From NCBI RefSeq assembly GCF_010727475.1, contig NZ_AP022567.1, positions 7,006,001 through 7,070,000 on the forward strand: a stretch of 64,000 bases of DNA, written 5' to 3'. The notes below the pieces were generated by a model. It saw only the letters and a list, made by a program, of their open reading frames with translations, did not search any database and had not been told where the DNA came from. How positions within the stretch are numbered: the first letter of the stretch is position 1; each line of letters starts with the position of its first letter. Shown in pieces: positions 54,495 through 63,874 of the stretch. The translations under genes were made by a program, and so were the position numbers. Origin of the DNA: Mycolicibacterium mageritense. GTDB lineage: Bacteria; Actinomycetota; Actinomycetes; Mycobacteriales; Mycobacteriaceae.

Positions 54495-56245
54495 TGATCG
54501 TGTCCTCCTGTTCGGTGGGTTGGCAGGGCGGTTGGCACTCCTGGGCGGCCGCGTGAATCGCCGTGAGGAATGGGACGAACGGCGGGATCTCGTCGGCTGA
54601 GCATTCGACGCTGACCACGGCCGGGCCGTCGGTATGCATGGCGGTGGCCAGCGCCGCGGGCAGGCGGTCGATATCGGTGACGTCGGTCGAGACGAGGCCA
54701 GGGAACATCGCGGCGAGCCCGGCCCCGAGCCGGCTCGGCGTGAACCGGTTGTAGCTGTACAGGTCTCGGTAGTAGAGCTGCTCTCGCGTCACGCACATGG
54801 CGTGGGCGTTGTTGTTGAACAGCACCACGGTCACGGGCAGCCGGTACTGGATCGCGGTGTGCAGTTCCAGGCCGTGCATGTAGAACGATCCGTCGCCGGA
54901 GATGATCACCGTGCGTTCCCGGGGCCGGGCGAACGCCATCCCGATCCCGGCGCCGAAGCTGTACCCCATTCCGCCCATGCCGAGCGCGACGACGAAGCGA
55001 CCGTCCCGGCGGACGGGAAGGTAGTGCACCGCAGCGGCTCCGGTGTTTCCGGCGTCGACGACGATGTTGGCCCCGTCGGGCAGAACCCGGTCGAGTTCGG
55101 CCATTGCTTCGCGGTACCGGATCCCGTCGTCCGCACATCGTGGCGGCGCCAGCTCGGTGTGTGGCACGCGGTCCGGGACGCGTACGCCGAGCGGCCTGCC
55201 GTGGCCGGTGAGCGCCCGGGTCAACTGCGTCAGCGACTCCCGCAGATCCTCGGTCTGGACGTGCGTGCAGGGGAGGTACGGTGCGGCAGAACCGATCGAG
55301 TACGTGCGCGACGGAGTCAGCACGTCGTCGAGACCGGCGCGGGCCATCACCGGAAGCCTGGTTCCGACCAGGAGACACACCGCGCTGCTGGCGAGCGCCT
55401 CGACGGCGCCGGGATGGCCGATCACGCCCGTGACGCCGAGCGCCGACGACGATCCCAGTCCCGGGATACCGGCGACGTCCTTGGCATCGGGTACGCACGC
55501 CACCCGCGCGCAGCACCGCGCGCAACCGTTCCAGTTCAACCCTCGCGTCGTCGCGAGCCACTTGCTCGCCGGCGACGATCGTGACCGGCCCACGGGCCCT
55601 GCGCAATGCCCGTACCAGTGGATGCGGGTTGCCGACCTGCCGCTGAGCGGGTTGATGGCCGTTGCGGTGCTGCTCGGGCCTGGTGATGGTCTCCTGTTGA
55701 ATGTTCTTGGGCAGCAACAGCACCGCGGGCCCGCCGGTTCGGGCGGCCGCGATGGCGCGGGGCAGTGCGTCGACGATGTCCGTCGCTTTGGTCACGCGCT
55801 CGCAGAACACCGAGATGGCGCCGAACAGATCCTCGGCGTTCAGTGAGCCGTTGCAGCCACTGGTGTCCTGGAAGCTGCCCCGTCCGTCGAGCGGCATAGG
55901 CGCCTGCCCGACCAGCGCCAGCACCGGAACCCGGCTGGCAAGCGCCTCCCCCAACCCCGGAATGAGGTTGAGCGAACCGCCACCGGACGTCGCGGCCACG
56001 ACCCCGAACCCCTTGCCGGCGCGGCTGTATCCGTCGGCCATCACGGCCGCGGAGAACTCGTGCTTGGCAAGTACGGCGGTCAGGTCGGACCGGAAGTACG
56101 CGGCGTCGTAGAGATCTTCGATGTTGGCGCCGTCGACGCCGAAGATGTGCGTCACGCCGACAGAGGCAAGGTGGCCGACGATGTGGTCGACGACTCGATA
56201 TGCAGTTCCCGAGCGCTCCTGCGCTCCCGCTCCCTCGGCTGCCAT
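54475..56245 (-). pseudogene. ThDP-dependent acyloin/decarboxylase-type enzyme, one frameshift
   Basis: About 590 codons from ATG 56245. N-terminal domain: Glu63 in LAKHEFSAAVMADGYSRAGKG, the ThDP-activating Glu. C-terminal domain: VDAGNTGAAAVHYLPV, GMGGMGYSFGAGIGMA and the GDG...NN motif in ISGDGSFYMHGLEL / VVLFNNNAH. Acetolactate-synthase/benzoylformate-decarboxylase layout. The frame shifts at ~55502-55510 in a GCGCGCG run; two added bases (CG) would join VLRA to RVACVPDAKD. It may be a sequencing error, a slippage switch or a true mutation. First gene of the operon. Confidence 0.8.
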
Positions 56246-57013
56246 ATTCACCCTCGGATATATCGCCCTGAAAACAATGCGCCGATCGCATCCACGTTTG
56301 CGACGACGCGGAGAGCAACAAGGTACAACAGAGTTCCAACGAAGATAAGAGATATGCGATCTACAGTTTCGTGATAGTTTCGCTATCAACTAACGTCCCT
56401 ATGACGACCGTGTTTCATGATCAATTCTGTCGCCGTCATGCTGGCGCTTTACGCACTGGTAGCAACTTCTGGCGAAACTGATCTAGAAAAATCCGGCCTA
56501 ATAGATTCATGTCGAACTAGCGTCTGTCGACAGCATCTGACCGACGTTTGGTTGCACGATCAAAGAACAGTCACGTCCGGTTCGGGGCAGGCACCACAGA
56601 GCGCTTCGGGGCGCGGGCACGACCGCACCTGGCCGCGCCGCGGCCCGCGCCGGCCACTGTACGTGTGCTGTGAAAAACGCGTTTTCGTTGCCAAGAGTGC
56701 GGTAACCGTGCAGATACAAGGCTAAATAAACTTACTTGACACGTAATTCGCGAGTGCGGGCGCGCGCTGAGCCCGTGGCCGACAGCGCGGCACGACGCCC
56801 GCCGCCCGCAGACAAATCACGCGCACGATCACGTTGGGCGAGGCGCCTGTCGAGCTCTTCGAGGATCACGACCGACCGGTTGACACCACCCGCCACCGAT
56901 GCCGAGATACTTGCGTAAGTAACAATTGCCCGCGGGGTTCCGGTATGTCATTCTGGGATTCTCGCAAATAAATGCCGTTGCCCGATCGGGCACACAAATC
57001 CAGGGAGGTCACC
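56246..57013. other. AT-rich divergent control region of the biosynthetic cluster
   Basis: Much lower GC than the surroundings, with many TA-rich tracts and a TTGACA-like box near 56737. I found no supported gene. A frame on the minus strand around 56740-56935 (VILEELDRRLAQRDRARDL) has no start site and only moderate GC3. The promoters for both arms of the cluster must lie here. Confidence 0.5.
56372..56388. promoter_or_regulatory. palindrome TGATAG-TTTCG-CTATCA
   Basis: A perfect 6-bp inverted repeat with 5-bp spacer, 127 bp before the ThDP start. TTGATA on the minus strand inside it may be a -35 box. Probable operator, but no regulator gene is in the cluster. Confidence 0.5.
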
Positions 57014-57472
57014 GTGTTCTATCGTCGGCACCTCTCGGCGTATATCCCAGCATTGCGTTTAATTTCGCTATTTGACCAAATCGAATTCTTCTCCTTGCTC
57101 GCAAAAATAAGATTCTTTACTAGAACTGCACAGGGTGGTCCCACTCCTGCCGCCGTGCCGCCAACACATCCTCGGCCTCTCGTCAAGCTCGGCACCGTCG
57201 ACGACACGACCGCGGCGAGGGCGACATCGGCAGCCCCCGTGTCACCGCGATCACCTCGTCAAACGGCCCGGACCTGCACAAACACCGCGGAGTCCCCCGG
57301 CACGAACGTGCCCGACAACTCCGTCGGCTCCCCCGGCCCAAGCGATCACCGGGAACCGCATCGACACCCGGATTCGCATACCGGTCGATACGGAATGCGG
57401 CCGGCTGCAGTTCAACCGCCATTCCGCAATGGATTTGACGGTTACGTCAGCACCCGGGGAAGGCCGAGGTAA
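57014..57472 (+). CDS. possible leader ORF coupled to the P450 gene
   Basis: 152 aa from GTG 57014, preceded by GGGAGG at 57003-57008. The first ~35 codons are AT-rich and encode a hydrophobic, Phe/Leu/Ile-rich segment (LRLISLFDQIEFFSLLAKIRFF). The rest is Pro/Ser/Thr-rich and low in complexity. The TAA overlaps the P450 ATG (TAATG), which would couple translation. No homology recognised, and GC3 is only moderate, so it may be a leader or precursor peptide or a non-coding leader. Confidence 0.35.
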   Translation: MFYRRHLSAYIPALRLISLFDQIEFFSLLAKIRFFTRTAQGGPTPAAVPPTHPRPLVKLGTVDDTTAARATSAAPVSPRSPRQTARTCTNTAESPGTNVPDNSVGSPGPSDHREPHRHPDSHTGRYGMRPAAVQPPFRNGFDGYVSTRGRPR

Positions 57473-58818
57473 TGGCCGCGCAGTTGGTGAAGTCGCCGCT
57501 CGGGTTAATGCGAGCGGCCTCGGCAGGGCTCGACCCGGTCGGATTCTTTCGTCGTCATGCCGCGCAGCCGTGCCCTTTCGAGCTGAGCTTTCCCGGCCTG
57601 GGCCAGGTGACGTTCTTCGGAACCCCGGACGCCGCACGCGACATCCTCACCGTCCCGGCAAATCTCAGCGAGGCGCCCACCCCGAACCCGATCGAAGCCG
57701 TCGTCGGTCCAGGGTCGCTGATCCTGCTGTCGGGCGAACAGCACCGGCGCGAACGCAGCCTGCTGCAACCGGCGTTCCACGGAGAGCGGATCAAGAGTTA
57801 CGGCGACATCATCGCAGCGGCGACCGCCGACGAGATCCGTTCCGTACGGCCCGGCGAGTCGATCGGAGTGCGCGAGCTGGCTGTCGCCATCACTCTGCAT
57901 GTCGCCATCCGGGTGGTGTTCAGTGTCGCCGACGCCGACCGGCGCACGGAATACACGCGTGCCGTCACGGCTCTCATGCGCGCCAACACGGCGCCGCTGA
58001 TGCTCGTGCCCGCGCTGCGCCATGAGTTGGGCGGGCACGGCCCGTGGGCCCGGCTGGTCCGGTTGCGCGACGATCTCGACCGGTTGCTGTCCGACGACAT
58101 GGCCCTGAGGCAGCCGGACAGCCTCGCCGGAGCCGACATGCTCGACGTGCTGCTCTCGGCGGTCGATCCCGATGCCACCGGAGAGCCGGGCCTGGCCATC
58201 CACGACCAACTCAGGACGCTGCTCGCGGCAGGCCACGAGACCACGGCCACCTCGATGATGTGGGCGCTGTACCACATCTACCGCGACGAGTCGGTACGCG
58301 CACGCGTCGCCGCGGAGCTGGCGCACTGCCGCACCCCGGCCGAGATCACCGCCCTGCCCTACCTGGGTGCCGTCATCAAGGAGGCGCTGCGGCTGCACCC
58401 GCCGGTGCCGATCGTGTTGCGCAGGCTCAAGGAGCCTCTGACGGTCGGAGGCGTCGACTGCGCGGCCGGCAAGATCGTCGGGATCGCCCTGTACGCCTTG
58501 CATTTCAATCCGTCGGTATGGCCCGATCCCGACCTGTTCGACCCGGACCGCTTCCTGCGATCACGGATCTCGCCATTCGAGTACGCACCGTTCGGCGGCG
58601 GATACCGGCGCTGCATCGGCGCGGCGTTCGCCTCATGCGAGCTCGCCGTGGCGATTGCGACCATCATGCAAACCCTGGAACTCCGGATGCCCGAACGCGA
58701 GCAGAACCGCCGCGAGCCTCGCAGTGTGGCAAGAGGAATCGCCGTGGCGCCGGCGCGCGAGATCACCCTCGACGTGATCGACCGTCAGCCGGTTGCGGTG
58801 ACAGGAGGTGGAAGATGA
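57472..58818 (+). CDS. cytochrome P450
   Basis: 448 aa. I-helix AGHETTATSMMWALY, K-helix EALRLHPPVPIVLRR, and the heme-thiolate loop FAPFGGGYRRCIGAAFASCELA as FxxGxxRRCxG. Closest in style to bacterial P450s that resemble CYP102/CYP110-type fatty acid or polyketide hydroxylases. Cytoplasmic, needs ferredoxin partners not encoded here. First certain gene of the plus-strand arm; ends over the FAD oxidase start (ATGA). Confidence 0.92.
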   Translation: MAAQLVKSPLGLMRAASAGLDPVGFFRRHAAQPCPFELSFPGLGQVTFFGTPDAARDILTVPANLSEAPTPNPIEAVVGPGSLILLSGEQHRRERSLLQPAFHGERIKSYGDIIAAATADEIRSVRPGESIGVRELAVAITLHVAIRVVFSVADADRRTEYTRAVTALMRANTAPLMLVPALRHELGGHGPWARLVRLRDDLDRLLSDDMALRQPDSLAGADMLDVLLSAVDPDATGEPGLAIHDQLRTLLAAGHETTATSMMWALYHIYRDESVRARVAAELAHCRTPAEITALPYLGAVIKEALRLHPPVPIVLRRLKEPLTVGGVDCAAGKIVGIALYALHFNPSVWPDPDLFDPDRFLRSRISPFEYAPFGGGYRRCIGAAFASCELAVAIATIMQTLELRMPEREQNRREPRSVARGIAVAPAREITLDVIDRQPVAVTGGGR

Positions 58819-60143
58819 CCGGTCGGCAGCTTCGGCGCGGAACCGACGATTACGAGCAGGCGCGCCGCGCCACCGTCTGGAACGGGCTCGTCCCCGACCG
58901 CTATCCCGACGTGATCGTCCAGGCACTCGACGCCGCCGACGTGGCCACCGCGCTCGCCCAGGCCGCCACCGAAGATCTACCGGTCAGCGTGGTGTCCGGC
59001 GGGCACAGCTGGGCGGCCAGCCACCTTCGGGACGGCAGCATGCTGATCGATGTCAGCCGCCTCGACGAGGCCGTGGTCGACGCCGGGCGCATGACCGCGG
59101 TCGTCGGGCCCGGCAAGGTGGGCAGCGAACTCGCGGCCGAGCTCGACAAGCAGGAGCTGTTCTTCCCGGCCGGGCATTGCGAAGGCATCTGCCTCGGTGG
59201 TTACCTGCTGCAGGGCGGCTACGGCTGGAACAGCCGCGTGCTGGGGCCTGCGTGCGAAAGCGTGATCGGCATCGACGTCGTCACGGCCGACGGCCGACAA
59301 CTGTACTGCGACGCCGAGAACAACGCCGACCTCTACTGGGCGGCACGCGGCAGCGGGCCCGGGTTCTTCGCCGTGGTGACGGCATTCCACCTGCGAGTGC
59401 ACCCGCGCCCGCCCGTGTGCGGCAGCTGTCTGTACATCTACCCCGTCGACGTCGTCGACGAGGTCTTCACCTGGGCACGTGAAGCCAGCGCCGCGATCGA
59501 CGACCGCGTCGAGCTGCAGATCATCACGTCCCGCAATCTGCCCGCGTTGGGCCTCGACCATCCGACCATCGTGGTGGCCTCGCCGGTGTTCGCCGATGAC
59601 GAGGAGACCGCGTCGAACGCGCTCGCGGTGTTCGGCAGCTGCCCGGTCGCCGACCGGGCGATCGTCAAGGTGCCCTATGCCAAAACGGATCTGGCCGGCT
59701 GGTACGGCGCGGTCATGAGCAACTACCCGACCGGGCACCGCTACGTGGCGGACAACATGTGGACGGGCGCCTCGGCCGCCGAACTGCTGCCCGGCATCCA
59801 CCGCATCATCGACACCATGCCGCCGCCGCCCTCACATTTCCTGATGTACAACTGGAGCCCCTCGCCCACGCGCGCCCACGAGTTCTACGGGTTGGAGGAC
59901 GAGATCAACATGGCGTTGTACGCGGTCTGGGACGACCCGGCCGATGACGAGCGCTACAGCGATTGGCCCCGCGCCAGCATGGCGGCGATGGCCCACCTCG
60001 CGAGCGGTGTTGGCCTGGCCGACGAGAACCTGGGTCGACGCCCGGCCCGCTTCGCCACCGACCAGAACATGGCCCGCCTCGACGCGGTGCGGGCCACGTA
60101 CGACCCGCAGGGCCGCTTCAATGCCTGGATGGGCCGAGTGTGA
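58815..60143 (+). CDS. berberine-bridge-type FAD-linked oxidase
   Basis: 442 aa with GGAGGTG before the ATG. The FAD_binding_4 domain has VVSGGHSWAASHL, with the His of 8-alpha linkage, and GHCEGICLGGYLLQGGYGWNSR, with Cys suitable for the 6-S linkage of bicovalent FAD. The C-terminal BBE segment ends ARLDAVRATYDPQGRFNAWM. These enzymes oxidise alcohols or close C-C/C-N rings in natural-product pathways. Coupled to the P450 gene. Confidence 0.88.
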   Translation: MTGRQLRRGTDDYEQARRATVWNGLVPDRYPDVIVQALDAADVATALAQAATEDLPVSVVSGGHSWAASHLRDGSMLIDVSRLDEAVVDAGRMTAVVGPGKVGSELAAELDKQELFFPAGHCEGICLGGYLLQGGYGWNSRVLGPACESVIGIDVVTADGRQLYCDAENNADLYWAARGSGPGFFAVVTAFHLRVHPRPPVCGSCLYIYPVDVVDEVFTWAREASAAIDDRVELQIITSRNLPALGLDHPTIVVASPVFADDEETASNALAVFGSCPVADRAIVKVPYAKTDLAGWYGAVMSNYPTGHRYVADNMWTGASAAELLPGIHRIIDTMPPPPSHFLMYNWSPSPTRAHEFYGLEDEINMALYAVWDDPADDERYSDWPRASMAAMAHLASGVGLADENLGRRPARFATDQNMARLDAVRATYDPQGRFNAWMGRV

Positions 60144-60164
60144 TTGCGGTACCGTCACTTTCCG

Positions 60165-60920
60165 ATGGCATGGCAACGGCACGCCCCGTTTCTCCGCTGG
60201 TCGTTCTGGCGGATGGCGATGAACCAGCACAAGATTCCGGTCACGGGCCAGATCGGCGACGGGCGTGAGGCGGCCGCGGCCGACTATGTCGAGGCCCACG
60301 CCCGCCGCGGCGACATCGACGACGTGCTGCGCACGATCGACGAGTTCGCGTACACCAAGTCCTTTCTGATCAACATCGGGGACGAGAAGGGCGTGTTGCT
60401 GGACGCGGCGGTCCGCCGCGCCGACCCGGCCCGGGCGCTCGAGCTCGGAACGTACTGCGGCTACGGCGCGCTGCGCATCGCCCGCGCAGCGCCGCGGGCG
60501 CACGTGTACTCGGTGGAGTTGGCGGCGGCCAACGCCGAGGTGGCCCGCCGGATCTGGGCGCACGCAGGCGTGGCGGACCGGATCACGTGCGTGGTCGGCA
60601 CCCTCGGCGACGGTGGCCGCACCCTCGACACGCTGGCCACCGACCATGGATTCGACTCGGGAAACCTCGACCTGCTCTTCATCGACCACGACAAGTCGGC
60701 CTATCTGGCCGACCTGCTGAGCGTCCTGGACCGTGGCTGGCTGCATCGCGGGTCGATCGTGGTGGCGGACAACATCAGGATTCCGGGAGTCCCGGACTAT
60801 CGCAACTACATGCGCGCACAGCAGGATTCGCGGTGGGACACCGTGGAACACAAGACCCACGGCGAGTACCAGACGCTGATCCCCGATCTGGTGCTGGAGT
60901 CGGAATACCTGGGCGGCTGA
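60165..60920 (+). CDS. catechol-type O-methyltransferase
   Basis: 251 aa from ATG 60165 (a TTG at 60144 is also in frame). COMT-like order: DEFAYTKSFLINIGDEKG, SAM site ALELGTYCGYGALRIA, LFIDHDKSAYLADL with the Asp and Lys, VVADNI with Asp-Asn for Mg2+. It methylates a catechol-like hydroxyl. Last gene of the plus-strand arm; ends five bases before the convergent second methyltransferase. Confidence 0.88.
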   Translation: MAWQRHAPFLRWSFWRMAMNQHKIPVTGQIGDGREAAAADYVEAHARRGDIDDVLRTIDEFAYTKSFLINIGDEKGVLLDAAVRRADPARALELGTYCGYGALRIARAAPRAHVYSVELAAANAEVARRIWAHAGVADRITCVVGTLGDGGRTLDTLATDHGFDSGNLDLLFIDHDKSAYLADLLSVLDRGWLHRGSIVVADNIRIPGVPDYRNYMRAQQDSRWDTVEHKTHGEYQTLIPDLVLESEYLGG

Positions 60921-60925
60921 GAGCC

Positions 60926-62038
60926 TCAGGCTGCGACGGCCTCGATCAGCGACAGGTGGGTGACTGTCGGAACCACGCGCTGCAGTTCGAACCCGGTCTC
61001 GGTCAGCAGATCCGAAATCTCCTGCTGACTGCGTTCGCGGCCACCGGCGAAGATCATCATGTCCAGGTCGAGCAGCTTGCCGAAATGGGTGGTGTTGCCC
61101 GGCGGGATCACGGTCTCGACCACCAGCAGTTTCGACAGCGGGGACATCGCTTCGCGGACGCGGCGCAGCACCGCCGCGGCCTGATCGTCCTGCCAATCGT
61201 GCACGACGTGTTTGAGCAGATAGATGTCTCCGCCGGTGGGAACCCGGTCGAAGAAGGAACCGGCGCTGATCGTGACCCGATCGTCGACCCCGGCCGACCG
61301 AAACACCGCGCGCGCACGGCTTTCCAGTGAAGCCTGCTCGAGCAGCACGCCGCGGGACTGCGGGGCGGACTTCAGCACTGCCGCCAGCATCTGCCCGTTG
61401 CCGCCACCGACATCGACGATGGTGCGCGCCTGCGTGAAATCGTAGGCGGCCAGTATCGGCGGGATCGCCAGGGACGTCACGCACGTCATGGCGTCGTTGA
61501 ACACGCGCGCGGTTTCCGGATCCTGGTCGAGAAACTCGAAAAGGCCCATGTCGTGGTCGGATTCGAGAGTGGTCCGCCCGGTGCGGACCACCTGGGCCAG
61601 GTTGCCGAACTGCTCCCAGTACAGGGGGTGGCTGAGCATCATCAGCAGCGGACGGATCGACATCGGCGCGTCGGTGCGCAACGGCTCGGCCATCGACGTC
61701 ATCTCGAACCGGCCGTCCCGCCGTTGCCGGAAGATGTGCTGCGTCGCCAGCACCCGCAACAGCCGGTGCACGGCATCCGGGTCGGCGTCGATGCGTTCGG
61801 CGATCTGACCCGCCGTGAGCGGACCGGCTGCGAGCACGTCGGCGATGCCCAGCCGGGCCGCGGCGAAAATCGTCTGCGAGACCGCGAACCCCATCGTGAG
61901 GTCAAGCACTCCCGCGAACGGCGGCACCATCTTGCACCGCACCCGGTGCAGCCCCGCGCGGACCGACTCGACGGCGCGGGCCAGCCTCGGCGGTGGGAGC
62001 TTCGGCGGCGAGTCCGGTTCGGCTGATCGGTTGATCAT
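60926..62038 (-). CDS. SAM-dependent O-methyltransferase (plant-type, dimeric)
   Basis: 370 aa from ATG 62038 with GGAGG upstream. An N-terminal dimerisation helix-turn-helix (GIADVLAAGPLTAGQIAERID) precedes the SAM domain with IVDVGGGNGQMLAAVL and the catalytic His in LLKHVVHDWQDDQA, then VETVIPPGN and LDLDMMIFAGGRERS. This is the acetylserotonin/hydroxyneurosporene OMT family, which methylates phenols or enols. Encoded convergently with the COMT-like gene, at the edge of the cluster. Confidence 0.9.
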   Translation of the reverse strand: MINRSAEPDSPPKLPPPRLARAVESVRAGLHRVRCKMVPPFAGVLDLTMGFAVSQTIFAAARLGIADVLAAGPLTAGQIAERIDADPDAVHRLLRVLATQHIFRQRRDGRFEMTSMAEPLRTDAPMSIRPLLMMLSHPLYWEQFGNLAQVVRTGRTTLESDHDMGLFEFLDQDPETARVFNDAMTCVTSLAIPPILAAYDFTQARTIVDVGGGNGQMLAAVLKSAPQSRGVLLEQASLESRARAVFRSAGVDDRVTISAGSFFDRVPTGGDIYLLKHVVHDWQDDQAAAVLRRVREAMSPLSKLLVVETVIPPGNTTHFGKLLDLDMMIFAGGRERSQQEISDLLTETGFELQRVVPTVTHLSLIEAVAA

Positions 62039-62309
62039 GAAAGGCACCTCCGGACCTTCGCTGACAAGCTTTCGAAAGGGAATATAACGTCACCGTCAAC
62101 GGCCGGGAAGGTTTCCTGGAAGAACGCTGTGAAGTTGTTTCCCCGGCAAATTCATCGCGCCGGGGGTCGCTCGGAGAACACCAGCGCCCCAAGGTGTTTC
62201 GGAGTCGCATCAACGTGTTGCGCTGCGCCGGAAGGCACGCAATCAGGCGAATCAGGTTGATCGGGCAAAAAGACGGCGCCCATTGGCGCCGTGACCGTCG
62301 GTCAGTTCG

Positions 62310-63257
62310 CTACCGGGCCCGCGGATGGGCGCCTGCCCACACTTCGCGCAACGTGTGCACGGTGACCATGGTGTAGATCTGCGTGGTGGTCACCGAAGCG
62401 TGACCGAGCAGTTCCTGCACGACGCGCACGTCGGCGCCGCCGTCGAGCAGGTGGGTCGCGAACGAGTGCCGCAACGTGTGCGGCGACACCGCCGAGGTGA
62501 TGCCCGCCCGCTCGGCGGCATCCTGCAGCACCTGCCACGCACTCTGCCGCGACAAACGGCCGCCGCGGACGTTCAGGAAGATGGCCGGGGTGCCGCGGCC
62601 GCGCCGGGCCAGATCAGGCCGGCCGCGTACCAGATAGGCATCCAGTGCACTGACGGCCGGTCGACCGATCGGCACCAATCGCTGCTTGCCGCCCTTGCCC
62701 CGCAGCAGCACCGACCGCGCCTGGGTGTCGATGTCGTCGATGTCGAGCCCGACCGCTTCGGAGATCCGGGCACCGGTCGAATACAACAGTTCCAGCAGCG
62801 CGCGGTTGCGTAGCGTCAGTGGACCGTCGGCCTCGCTGTCCCCGCCCGAGGCCTCCAGCAGTGCGAGCACCTCGTCGAGGGTGAGGCTCTTGGGCAGCCT
62901 GCGGCTCGGGGTGGGCGGCTTGACGGCCCGCGCGACGTCGAGTTCCGCGAGGCCCTCGGCCACCGCGAACCGGTGCAGGCCCCGCACCGCGACCACGGCC
63001 CGGGCCGCCGACACCGCCGAGAGCGCGATGTGGCCCGCCTCGGGATCGCCCCGGCGCAGCGCCACCAGGAAATCACTCACGTCGGATTCGGTGACCTTGG
63101 CCAGGTCGTCGATGCCGCGCCGCGTGAGATGGTCGGCGTACCGGCGCAGGTCACGCCGGTACGAGCTCAGCGTGTTGGCCGCGACCCCGCGCTCGATGGT
63201 GAGGTGGTCGAGGTAGCCCTGCAGCTGGTCTTCCAGCACCGGCCGAAATGTCGTCAC
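62310..63257 (-). CDS. xerD: chromosome dimer-resolving recombinase XerD
   Basis: 315 aa from a GTG at 63257 overlapping the NUDIX stop (GTGA). Tyrosine recombinase with catalytic Arg in STGARISEAVGLD, HTLRHSFATHLL, LGHASVTTTQIYTMV and the Xer-type C-terminus. Acts at dif with XerC in chromosome dimer resolution. Position after the NUDIX gene and pyrG matches Rv1701. Confidence 0.95.
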   Translation of the reverse strand: MTTFRPVLEDQLQGYLDHLTIERGVAANTLSSYRRDLRRYADHLTRRGIDDLAKVTESDVSDFLVALRRGDPEAGHIALSAVSAARAVVAVRGLHRFAVAEGLAELDVARAVKPPTPSRRLPKSLTLDEVLALLEASGGDSEADGPLTLRNRALLELLYSTGARISEAVGLDIDDIDTQARSVLLRGKGGKQRLVPIGRPAVSALDAYLVRGRPDLARRGRGTPAIFLNVRGGRLSRQSAWQVLQDAAERAGITSAVSPHTLRHSFATHLLDGGADVRVVQELLGHASVTTTQIYTMVTVHTLREVWAGAHPRAR

Positions 63258-63874
63258 AACAGGCCTTTTCGCCGCCAGAACGCAGTCGGCCGGTCGGTCC
63301 ACGGCGCGTCGACAGGCCGCAGGGACTCCGCATCGGGCACGGTGTGCGCGGCCAGGATTCCGGCCACCGCGATCGAATTGACGATGTCACCGGAGAACAC
63401 CCGGGCCACCGCCTCGCTCAGCGGAATCCGTTCCACGAGCATGTCGGCTTCCTCGTCGTGCGCTTCGGGCCGTCCGACGTCGGTGAGCCCGGTCGCCAGA
63501 AAGATCCGCACGCTCTCGTCGGAGAACCCGGGGGCCGAATCGAGGTCCACCAGCACCCGCCACCGCGCGGCCGCGAGGCCCACCTCTTCCTTGAGTTCAC
63601 GCGCCGCGGTCACCTCGGGTGGTTCGCCGCCCAGATCGAGTAGCCCGGCGGGCAGTTCCCACAGCCTGCGCCCCAGCGGATGCCGGTACTGGTACACCAG
63701 CACCACATTGCCGTCGTCGTCGAGCGCGACCACCGCCACGGCGCCGTAGTGCTCCACCACCTCGCGCCGGGCGGAGGTACCGCCGGGCATGCTGACTTCG
63801 TCAGCCCGCAACGCGAAAATCTTTCCGACGTAGACGGTTTCGCTTGCCAGCGTCTCGAAGTCGTGTTCAGCCAC
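63254..63874 (-). CDS. NUDIX hydrolase, ADP-ribose pyrophosphatase type
   Basis: 206 aa from a GTG at 63874 that overlaps the pyrG stop by eight bases. NUDIX box GGEPPEVTAARELKEEVGL (Gx5Ex7REUxEExGU). The VYQYRHPLGRRLWELPAGLLD before it is typical of ADP-ribose diphosphatases. It cleaves ADP-ribose to AMP and ribose-5-phosphate. Orthologue of Rv1700 by position. Confidence 0.93.
   Translation of the reverse strand: MAEHDFETLASETVYVGKIFALRADEVSMPGGTSARREVVEHYGAVAVVALDDDGNVVLVYQYRHPLGRRLWELPAGLLDLGGEPPEVTAARELKEEVGLAAARWRVLVDLDSAPGFSDESVRIFLATGLTDVGRPEAHDEEADMLVERIPLSEAVARVFSGDIVNSIAVAGILAAHTVPDAESLRPVDAPWTDRPTAFWRRKGLL

Noticed and set aside
56740..56935. Possible small minus-strand protein (VILEELDRRLAQRDRARDL) in the AT-rich spacer
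   Set aside because: No start codon with a ribosome site or leaderless box, and only moderate GC3; left as unsupported.
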